Shown piece by piece: positions 1 to 7,324 of a stretch of 64,000 nt of DNA. The notes below the pieces were generated by a model that ran no database searches, had not been told where the DNA came from, and saw nothing but the letters and a program-made list of their open reading frames with translations. The translations under genes were made by a program, and so were the position numbers. This DNA comes from Duganella sp. BuS-21. Lineage in GTDB: Bacteria > Pseudomonadota > Gammaproteobacteria > Burkholderiales > Burkholderiaceae_D. Location of the stretch: NCBI GenBank assembly GCA_041874725.1, contig CP097466.1:2852001-2916000 (forward strand), written 5' to 3'. The stretch's first letter is position 1; each line of letters opens with the position of its first letter.

Positions 1-2
1 TG

Positions 3-974
3 CGGCAAACCCTGTTCAGCGCCAACCGCCCCGGCTACATCAATCTCGCCGTCGCCAAGCAAGCCATCAAGCCGCGCATCTACGAGCATCCGGAGTTTGT
101 TACCTTCATCGACGGCATGAATGCCCTGTTTGCCGACTGGCAACAGCGCAGCACCCAAACGCTGAAGGGCCTGCAAGCTGGCTGTCATCCGAAGCTCATC
201 ATCAACGACCTTGCCGAAGACCTGCTCGGACACTACGCTGAAAAACCGCTGATCGACAAATACGCCGTCTATCAGCACCTCATGGACTACTGGGCCACGA
301 CGATGCAGGACGATTGCTACCTGATCGCCGCCGACGGCTGGAAGGCCGAGACCTACCGCATCATCGAAACCAACAAGAAAGGCAAGGACGTCGACAAGGG
401 CTGGGCCTGTGACCTCGTGCCCAAGCAACTCGTCGTCAATCGCTACTTCGCCAAGCAGCAAGCCGCCATACGCGAGCAGGAAACGGCGCTGGAAAGCGTT
501 GCCGCGCAAATGGCCGAGATGGAAGAGGAACATGGCGGGGACGATGGCGCCTTTGCCAAACTCGACAAGGTGAACAAGGCCAACGTCAGCGCCAGCCTGA
601 AAGAAATCAAGGGTGACAAGGAAGCCAAGGACGAAGCTGGGGCTCTTCATGCCTGGCTGAAACTCTGCGCGCAGGAAGCGGACCTCAAAAAATCCCTGAA
701 AGAGGCCGAGGCCGAACTCGACGCGCTGGCCTATGGCAAGTACCGGACGCTAGTCGAGGCCGACATCAAGACGCTGGCGGTCGAGGACAAATGGATGGCT
801 GCGATCTCCGCCGCCATTCATGGCGAAATGGACCGCATCAGCCAGACACTGACCCGGCGCGTCAAGGAACTGGCCGAACGCTACGAGACGCCGCTGCCGA
901 AACTGGTCGACAAGGTTGCCGACCTGAGCGAGAAGGTGGTGGCGCACCTGAAGAAAATGGGGTTCCAGCCATGA
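3..974 (+). CDS. hsdM: Type I restriction-modification methyltransferase subunit HsdM, C-terminal part (5' end outside window)
   Basis: This open frame enters from the left edge without a start and ends in a TGA that overlaps the next gene by 4 bp. The visible 323 residues are the C-terminal third of an HsdM: a helical region with a charged, coiled-coil-like stretch (about window positions 450-740) followed by a second helical part ending in KKMGFQP. In type I systems HsdM carries the adenine methyltransferase and binds HsdS through this C-terminal region. The SAM-binding and NPPF motifs would lie upstream of the window, so catalytic integrity cannot be judged. The identification rests on the C-terminal character plus complete hsdS and hsdR downstream in the same operon. 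Confidence 0.88.
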   Translation, partial: RQTLFSANRPGYINLAVAKQAIKPRIYEHPEFVTFIDGMNALFADWQQRSTQTLKGLQAGCHPKLIINDLAEDLLGHYAEKPLIDKYAVYQHLMDYWATTMQDDCYLIAADGWKAETYRIIETNKKGKDVDKGWACDLVPKQLVVNRYFAKQQAAIREQETALESVAAQMAEMEEEHGGDDGAFAKLDKVNKANVSASLKEIKGDKEAKDEAGALHAWLKLCAQEADLKKSLKEAEAELDALAYGKYRTLVEADIKTLAVEDKWMAAISAAIHGEMDRISQTLTRRVKELAERYETPLPKLVDKVADLSEKVVAHLKKMGFQP

Positions 975-1816
975 GCAAGGACAAGAAAGCAATCATCGAG
1001 GTGCAAGGTGCGGCGATCACCATACTGTCCCGCGATAACGTGGATTACATCTCACTGACCGACATGCTCCGCGCCAAGGACGGCGATTTTTTCATCTCCG
1101 ACTGGCTGCGCAACCGCAATACCGTTGAGTTTCTCGGTATCTGGGAGCGGCTCTACAACCCTGATTTTAATTCCGGCGAATTCGCCACAATTAAAAGTCA
1201 GGTGGGCCTGAACAGCTACAAGCTGAGCGTCAAGGACTGGGTGGAGAAAACCAAGGCCATTGGACTTCGCGCCACAGCGGGGCGCTACGGCGGTACCTAT
1301 GCCCATCCGGATATCGCGTTCGAGTTCGGCATGTGGATCAGCCCCGAATTCAAGCTTTATCTGGTCAAGGAATTCCGTCGCCTCAAGGAAGACGAAAACA
1401 GTCGCCTGTCGCTGGCGTGGAACCTCAACCGCACGCTCTCCAAGCTCAACTACCGCATCCACACCGATGCGATCAAGGCGCACCTGATTCCAGCGGAGAT
1501 CACGCCCGAACAGACGCGCATCACCTACGCCAGCGAGGCCGACGTACTCAACATCGCCATGTTCGGCCAGACGGCCAAGGCGTGGCGTGACACTCACCCT
1601 AAGGCGGCCGGCAACATGCGCGACGAGGCCAGTGTCGAGCAATTGCTGGTGCTCGCCAACCTTGAAAGCCTGAACGCCGAGTTCATTCACATGGGCTTGG
1701 CGCAGGGCGAGCGTCTGCAAAAGCTTAATGCCATCGCCATCCGCCAGTTGCGGAGCCTGACGAGCCATATTGCCCTGCGAGCTTTGGGCGCTGCAGGAAC
1801 TGAGGGCGAAGCATGA
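971..1816 (+). CDS. KilA-N domain protein inside the type I R-M operon
   Basis: The ATG at 971 overlaps the hsdM stop (ATGA), and its own stop overlaps the hsdS start in the same way, so it is translationally coupled between M and S. The product is 281 aa. Its N-terminal half looks like a KilA-N DNA-binding domain: ISLTDMLRAKDG near residue 30, WLRNRNTVEFLGIWE near residue 47, and the typical RYGGTYAHPDIAFEFGMWIS block near residue 100. The C-terminal half is helical with no recognised catalytic motif. KilA-N domains occur in phage and large DNA virus proteins and occasionally beside hsd genes. A role as regulator or accessory DNA-binding subunit of the R-M complex is inference. Confidence 0.85.
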   Translation: MSKDKKAIIEVQGAAITILSRDNVDYISLTDMLRAKDGDFFISDWLRNRNTVEFLGIWERLYNPDFNSGEFATIKSQVGLNSYKLSVKDWVEKTKAIGLRATAGRYGGTYAHPDIAFEFGMWISPEFKLYLVKEFRRLKEDENSRLSLAWNLNRTLSKLNYRIHTDAIKAHLIPAEITPEQTRITYASEADVLNIAMFGQTAKAWRDTHPKAAGNMRDEASVEQLLVLANLESLNAEFIHMGLAQGERLQKLNAIAIRQLRSLTSHIALRALGAAGTEGEA

Positions 1817-3081
1817 GCACGTCAATGCCGCTGTACAAGCAGACTGAGGTCGGGGCGATTCCGGAGGATTGGTGCGTGGCGCAAATTGGCGACTTGGAGC
1901 CTTTTGTCACAAGTGGCTCTCGTGGTTGGGCCGCGTATTACTCAGAACATGGTTCGCCATTCATTCGCATAACCAACCTCTCGCGAGAGTGTGTCTACCC
2001 TGACCTTAAAGACTTGCGTTATGTGAATGTGGCAACAAATGACAGCGAGGCAGCCCGAACCCAGCTTCGCGATGGAGACATTTTGATCTCTATTACGGCC
2101 GACATCGGAATCGTCGGCCTTGTTACTGGAAAACTGCCGAAGCCTGCCTATATCAACCAGCATATTGCGCTTGTGCGATTCGATGCCGCAGAGACGGATT
2201 CAAGATTTGTTAGCTATTTTCTGGCATCTGAGACCTCTCAGAAACTTTTCCGAGCATTAACGGATTCAGGTGCCAAGGCAGGAATGAACCTAACGACAGT
2301 CCAGCAGACTCGTATCGCATTCCCGCCCACCAAAGCTGAGCAAGAAGCCATCGCCGAGGCATTGAGCGATGCGGATGCCCTCATCGAGTCGCTGGAACAA
2401 CTGGTCACCAAAAAGCGCCACCTCAAACGAGGTGCCATGCAGGAATTGCTCACCGGCAGAACGCGCCTGTCGGGGTTCAGGGGGGATTGGAAAATAGCTC
2501 GGTTGGATGAGCTAGGCACATGGAAAGGTGGCATGACGCCATCAATGCAGAACTCGAGCTATTGGCACATAGGAACGATACCTTGGATTTCATCAGGAGA
2601 CGTTAAGTCAGTGCTGCTGACGACTACAGGCTTCTCCATAACTGCTGCTGCAATCAAACAAGGAACAACAACTCTTCTGCCAGCGAATTCAATCGTTGTC
2701 GTGACCCGCAGCGGAATTCTGCGAAAGTATCTGCCGATTGCTATGAACATGATCCCCATGGCGATCAATCAGGATATCAAGGCGCTCATCCCGAATGACC
2801 AGGTTATTTCAAGTTACCTGTTACATACGCTCATCGGGCATGGTGATGAAATTCTTGCGCGATGCATGAAGGCAGGAACAACAGTCGAAAGCATTGAATT
2901 CCCTTGGATGAAAGCTTTTACCATTCCGCTTCCGCCGCTATCTGAACAAACCGCCATCGCCGCCGTCCTTTCCGACATGGACGCTGAGATTGTCGATCTT
3001 GAGTCACAGCTCGCCAAGGCCCGAAGCATCAAGCAGGGCATGATGAACAAGCTACTCACCGGAAAGATTCGCCTGATATGA
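1813..3081 (+). CDS. hsdS: Type I restriction-modification specificity subunit HsdS
   Basis: The 422-aa product has the two-fold layout of HsdS: target-recognition domain 1 (about residues 5-180), a conserved helix (AEQEAIAEALSDADALIESL), target-recognition domain 2 (about 220-375), and a second copy of the helix (EQTAIAAVLSDMDAEIVDLE). Each repeat ends in a similar LLTGKIRL/LLTGRTRL phrase. HsdS sets the bipartite DNA target of the methylase and nuclease complexes. It starts with an ATGA overlap with the KilA-N gene and overlaps hsdR by 4 bp. GC is visibly lower in the recognition domains than in the flanks, as usual for these exchangeable segments. The target sequence cannot be read from the protein. 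Confidence 0.95.
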   Translation: MSTSMPLYKQTEVGAIPEDWCVAQIGDLEPFVTSGSRGWAAYYSEHGSPFIRITNLSRECVYPDLKDLRYVNVATNDSEAARTQLRDGDILISITADIGIVGLVTGKLPKPAYINQHIALVRFDAAETDSRFVSYFLASETSQKLFRALTDSGAKAGMNLTTVQQTRIAFPPTKAEQEAIAEALSDADALIESLEQLVTKKRHLKRGAMQELLTGRTRLSGFRGDWKIARLDELGTWKGGMTPSMQNSSYWHIGTIPWISSGDVKSVLLTTTGFSITAAAIKQGTTTLLPANSIVVVTRSGILRKYLPIAMNMIPMAINQDIKALIPNDQVISSYLLHTLIGHGDEILARCMKAGTTVESIEFPWMKAFTIPLPPLSEQTAIAAVLSDMDAEIVDLESQLAKARSIKQGMMNKLLTGKIRLI

Positions 3082-6000
3082 CCATCGGCCAGCCCGAACG
3101 CGCCACGCAAAACCGCGTCGCCACCCTGTTTAGTGCCGAACTGGGCTATCGCACACTCGGCAATTGGGCTGACCGCTCGAACAATAGCAACGTCGAAGTG
3201 GCGCTGCTCACGACCTACCTGACCAGGCGTGGCTACAGCGCGGCGCAGATCGGGCGCGTCCTCGACCGATTGCGTGCCGAGGCGGGTAACCCCAACCGCA
3301 GCCTCTACGACAACAACAAGGCGGTGTACAGCCTGTTGCGTTACGGCGTGCAGGTGCAGGCGGCGGTGGGCGAGAATACCGAGACGGTCTGGCTGATCGA
3401 CTGGAACGATCCGACGCTGAACGACTTCGCCATCGCCGAGGAAGTCACACTACATGGCAACCACGAGCGACGGCCTGATATTGTCATCTACGTCAACGGC
3501 ATTGCTGTCGGTGTGCTGGAACTCAAGAACAGCCGCGTCGATATTGGCGAGGGCATCCGGCAGAACCTGTCCAACCAGCAAGCGGCGTTCAATGAATGGT
3601 TCTTCAGCACGGTGCAGTTCATCTTCGCCGGCAATGACTCCAAAGGGCTGAAATACGGAACGATCAAGACCGAGGAAAAATACTTCCTGAGCTGGAAGGA
3701 AGATGAGGCGGACAACAGCCGCTTCAAGCTCGACAAATACCTTCTGAAGATGTGCAACAAGACGCGCCTGATCGAGTTGATGCACGACTTCGTACTGTTC
3801 GATGGCGGCGTCAAGAAGCTGCCCCGTGTGCACCAGTATTTCGGCATCAAAGCGGCGCAGGCGTATGTGCATCGCCGCGAGGGCGGCATCCTCTGGCACA
3901 CGCAGGGCAGTGGCAAGAGCATCGTCATGGTTTTACTCGCCAAGTGGATTTTGGAGAACAAGCCCAACGCCCGCGTCGTGATCGTTACCGACCGCGATGA
4001 ACTGGACAAGCAGATTGAAGGTGTTTTTATCACCGCAGGTTACCCGATGACCCGCGCCGGCAGCGGACGCGACCTGATGGCCCGGCTCGGCCAAGCTACA
4101 CCGCGCCTGCTATGCTCGCTAGTGCACAAGTTCGGCAAGAAAGGCGTCGACGATTTCGAGCAGTTCATCAAGGAACTGGAAACACAACCCTGCCCGACAG
4201 TGGGCGAGATTTTCGTGTTCGTCGATGAATGCCACCGTACCCAGAGCGGCAAGTTGCACCGTACGATGAAGGCGCTGATGCCCAATGCGGTGTTCGTCGG
4301 CTTTACCGGCACGCCGCTGCTCAAGCGGGACAAACAGACCAGTCTGGAAGTGTTCGGCGGCTACATCCATACTTACAAGTTTAGCGAGGCGGTCGAGGAT
4401 GAAGTGGTGCTTGACCTCGTCTATGAGGCGCGTGACATCGACCAGCGCCTTGGTTCGGAGGAAAGGATCGACGCGTGGTTCGACGCCAAGACCAAGGGCT
4501 TGAACGATTGGCAAAAGGCGGCCTTGCGCGAGCAGTGGGGCACGATGCAGAACGTACTTAGCTCGAAGGCCCGCATGGATCGGGTGGTGGCCGACATCGT
4601 TTTCGACTTCTGTGTCAAGCCTCGCCTGTCCAACCAGCGCGGCAATGCCATCCTCGTCGCCTCCAGCATTTACGAGGCATGTAAGTATTTCTATCTGTTC
4701 CAGAAAACCGTCTTCAAGGGTAAGTGCGCGGTCGTCACTTCATACAACCCGCAAGCGCAGAACATCACGCTGGAAGACACCGGTGCCAATACCGAGACCG
4801 ACAAGCAGTTCATCTACAACAGCTATACGGCATTGCTGCAAGACGTCGAGACGCTACCCGGTAAATCCAAGACCGAAAGCTACGAGGACCAAGCCAAGAA
4901 GCTGTTCAAGGAGCAACCGGCAAACATGCGCTTGCTGGTTGTGGTCGATAAGCTATTGACTGGCTTCGACGCGCCAAGCTGTACCTACCTGTATATCGAC
5001 AAGAGCATGCAGGACCACGGCTTGTTTCAGGCGATCTGCCGGACCAACCGGCTTGACGGCGGCGATAAGGACTTTGGCTATGTGGTCGACTACAAGGACT
5101 TATTCAAGAAGGTCGAGAACGCCATTGCAGTGTATACGTCCGAACTGGACAGGAGTGCTGGCGGTGTCGATCCCGATGTGCTGCTGCAAGACCGTCTGAG
5201 CAAGGGTCGCGAGCGGCTCGATAATGCTTTGGAAGCTGTCGCGCTGCTGTGTGAGCCGGTGGCATCGCCCCAGGGCGAATTGGAGCACATCCATTACTTC
5301 TGCGGCAATACCGAAATTGCTGACGACCTGAAGGCGCACGAAACCCAACGTGTGGCGCTCTATAAGGCGATGGTAGCGCTAGTGCGCGCTTACGCCAATA
5401 TCTCAGACGACCTCAGCAGGGCTGGTTACGGCGACGCCGATGTCGAGCGCATCAAACAGGCGATTGACCGTTACCTGAAGCTGCGCGAGATTATCCGCAA
5501 CGCCGCCGATGAAAAACTGGACATGAAAGCTTACGAGGCCGACATGCGCCACCTGATCGATACCTATATCGAAGCGAGCGAGCCAAGGACGATTTCGCCA
5601 TTCGACGGCATGCCGCTGCTGGAATTGATCGTCAAGACAGGTATCGCAAGCGCCATCAACAGTCTGCCTGCGGGGCTAAAGGGCAACAAGGACGCGGTTG
5701 CCGAAACCATCGAGAACAACGTCCGCAGCAAGATCATCAAGGAGCACCTGAACGATCCGGCCTATTACGCAAAGATGTCGGCGTTGCTCGACGAGATCAT
5801 CGCGGCGCGCAAGGCCAAGGCAATTGAGTACGAGGAGTATCTGAAGCAGGTCGCGGAATTGGCGAAGCGGGTCGAGGCCGGACAGGCCGATGATGCACCG
5901 GAGCAACTGAACACGCCCGGACGGCGAGCACTTTATAATTTGCTGCGGCAGGACGCCTCCGGCCCAGCCGCACTTCATGTGGCGGAATCTGCCACGCATT

Positions 6001-6197
6001 ATGAGGTTTCCGGATCAGATGACGTGCTGGCGCTCGCGCTTAAGATCGATGAAGCCGTCAAACACTCCCGGCCCGATGGCTGGCGCGGCGTTCAGTCCAA
6101 GGAAAACGTAATCAAGGCGGCCTTGTATGCGATCTTGCCAGATGTGGACGAGGTCGAACGTATTTTTCTCATCATTCGACAGCAGAAGGAATATTGA
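3078..6197 (+). CDS. hsdR: Type I restriction endonuclease subunit HsdR
   Basis: This is a full-length 1039-aa motor/nuclease subunit. An Mrr-like PD-(D/E)xK nuclease lies near residues 130-152 (RRPDIVIYVNG then LELKNS). The superfamily 2 translocase follows: Walker A TQGSGKS near 275, motif II VFVDECHRTQSGK near 382, motif III FTGTPLL near 410 and motif VI QAICRTNRLDGG near 650. The C-terminal helical domain would contact the methylase core. The start ATG overlaps the hsdS stop, and the TGA overlaps a TTG start of the next gene. All motifs are intact and no frameshift is seen, so the restriction subunit looks functional. Confidence 0.96.
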   Translation: MTIGQPERATQNRVATLFSAELGYRTLGNWADRSNNSNVEVALLTTYLTRRGYSAAQIGRVLDRLRAEAGNPNRSLYDNNKAVYSLLRYGVQVQAAVGENTETVWLIDWNDPTLNDFAIAEEVTLHGNHERRPDIVIYVNGIAVGVLELKNSRVDIGEGIRQNLSNQQAAFNEWFFSTVQFIFAGNDSKGLKYGTIKTEEKYFLSWKEDEADNSRFKLDKYLLKMCNKTRLIELMHDFVLFDGGVKKLPRVHQYFGIKAAQAYVHRREGGILWHTQGSGKSIVMVLLAKWILENKPNARVVIVTDRDELDKQIEGVFITAGYPMTRAGSGRDLMARLGQATPRLLCSLVHKFGKKGVDDFEQFIKELETQPCPTVGEIFVFVDECHRTQSGKLHRTMKALMPNAVFVGFTGTPLLKRDKQTSLEVFGGYIHTYKFSEAVEDEVVLDLVYEARDIDQRLGSEERIDAWFDAKTKGLNDWQKAALREQWGTMQNVLSSKARMDRVVADIVFDFCVKPRLSNQRGNAILVASSIYEACKYFYLFQKTVFKGKCAVVTSYNPQAQNITLEDTGANTETDKQFIYNSYTALLQDVETLPGKSKTESYEDQAKKLFKEQPANMRLLVVVDKLLTGFDAPSCTYLYIDKSMQDHGLFQAICRTNRLDGGDKDFGYVVDYKDLFKKVENAIAVYTSELDRSAGGVDPDVLLQDRLSKGRERLDNALEAVALLCEPVASPQGELEHIHYFCGNTEIADDLKAHETQRVALYKAMVALVRAYANISDDLSRAGYGDADVERIKQAIDRYLKLREIIRNAADEKLDMKAYEADMRHLIDTYIEASEPRTISPFDGMPLLELIVKTGIASAINSLPAGLKGNKDAVAETIENNVRSKIIKEHLNDPAYYAKMSALLDEIIAARKAKAIEYEEYLKQVAELAKRVEAGQADDAPEQLNTPGRRALYNLLRQDASGPAALHVAESATHYEVSGSDDVLALALKIDEAVKHSRPDGWRGVQSKENVIKAALYAILPDVDEVERIFLIIRQQKEY

Positions 6198-6913
6198 CAG
6201 TGATGCAATTCAAACTGGGCGACATTGCCGTTGAAGTCGTGCAGAAGGACATCAAGAACCTCCACTTGAGCGTTCACCCCCCCGCTGGCAAGGTGCGCAT
6301 CGCTGCCCCTCTGCGCATGGACCTCGATACGATCCGTGTGTTTGCCATCACCAAGCTCGCCTGGATCAAAAACCAGCAGCAGAAGCTGCGCGAGCAAGAA
6401 CGTGAAACCCCGCGCGAATACCTCGACCGGGAGAGCCACTACGTTTGGGGCAAGCGTTATTTACTCCAACTGGTCGAGAAGGACGCGACACCGACCGTTG
6501 AGCTCAAACACAACAAGATGATTCTTCAGTTGCGGCCCGCAGCCAGCCATGAGAAAAAGCAGGAAGTGCTTGATGCGTGGTATCGCGAGCAGCTTAAAGA
6601 AGTCGTCCCGCCGCTGATTGACAAGTGGGAAAAGGTTGTAGGCGTGAAGACTGGAAAGTTCTTCGTGCAAAAGATGAAAACGAAATGGGGCAGTTGCAGC
6701 CCCGGACCCAAAAATATCCGCATCAACACCGACCTGGCCAAGAAGCCGTTGCAGTGCCTTGAATATATCGTCGTGCATGAACTCACGCATCTGCTGGAGC
6801 GGCACCACAACGACAATTTTACTGCGCTGATGGATGCCCACATGCCGCAGTGGCGGCAGTATCGCGAGATGCTGAATAGTTTGCCGCTGGCGCATCAAGA
6901 GTGGAGATATTGA
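6194..6913 (+). CDS. YgjP/SprT-like zinc metallopeptidase (DUF45 type), fifth gene of the R-M operon
   Basis: The product (239 aa from a TTG overlapping the hsdR stop; 236 aa from the in-frame ATG at 6203) has the zinc motif HELTH in YIVVHELTHLLERHH, with a further His shortly after. Upstream is the KWGSCS phrase typical of the YgjP-like metallopeptidase family. Members are frequently the last gene of type I R-M operons, but their substrate is unknown. The TTGA overlap with hsdR suggests translational coupling, so the operon has at least five genes. A role in processing or turnover of the R-M subunits is inference only. Confidence 0.87.
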   Translation: MTVMQFKLGDIAVEVVQKDIKNLHLSVHPPAGKVRIAAPLRMDLDTIRVFAITKLAWIKNQQQKLREQERETPREYLDRESHYVWGKRYLLQLVEKDATPTVELKHNKMILQLRPAASHEKKQEVLDAWYREQLKEVVPPLIDKWEKVVGVKTGKFFVQKMKTKWGSCSPGPKNIRINTDLAKKPLQCLEYIVVHELTHLLERHHNDNFTALMDAHMPQWRQYREMLNSLPLAHQEWRY

Positions 6914-6969
6914 TGAGGAAGTGGCTGCGGCCTTAAGAGATAAACACGCGCTCTCTTCCGGTCCCCCTA

Positions 6970-7120
6970 CTGCTTTGGGTGACGACGTCGATCACGTTGT
7001 TGCGCCAAGCCGCCACGCGTTCGTTGTTCCAAGGCTTCGCGCCCTCGCGTGGCGGGAGCGACGTTGTGGCCTTGTGCGTGGCGATGACCGCGTGGCATTG
7101 CCGGGTGTCGTAAGCGGGCT
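6970..7120 (-). pseudogene. IS5-family transposase fragment
   Basis: Read on the minus strand, this segment encodes AYDTRQCHAVIATHKATT, then LPPREGAKPWNNERVAAWRN and VIDVV. The spacing of AYDTRxCH, (I/L)PPRxxAKPW and the following ARNxxI-like helix is that of the central catalytic region of IS5-type DDE transposases. Only about 50 residues remain. No inverted repeats or other transposase parts are visible around it, so it is a scar. The match is from memory of the family consensus. Confidence 0.6.
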
Positions 7121-7188
7121 CAATCCGTACCGTAGGCCACTTGAGTCGACGGTTGGCGTGCTGGTGTGAGAATCTGAGCATTTTTCAT

Positions 7189-7217
7189 TTGGGCAAGATG
7201 GTATTCTTGGCTATAAG
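7189..7217 (+). promoter_or_regulatory. Candidate sigma-70 promoter for the TrlF gene
   Basis: TTGGGC at 7189-7194 and TATAAG at 7212-7217 are separated by 17 bp, about 110 bp upstream of the TrlF start and in otherwise gene-free DNA. This is a sequence match only. Confidence 0.4.
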
Positions 7218-7324
7218 ATTGATTACATGTCGAAACCGGCCGGAGGTGACGGGCACGAACGTCTTGCCTTCGTGTAGGTTCCGCCGAACCCGTCATCAGC
7301 GACACCGATTAAAACTCAGGAGGA

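Larger units (their letters stand above)
6914..7324. other. Gene-free stretch between the R-M operon and the TrlF gene
   Basis: No intact gene is supported in these 411 bp. The left part holds an IS5-like transposase fragment on the minus strand (separate entry). The right part holds a candidate promoter and the ribosome binding site of the next gene (AGGAGG at 7318-7323). It marks a junction between two separately acquired defence modules. Confidence 0.7.
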
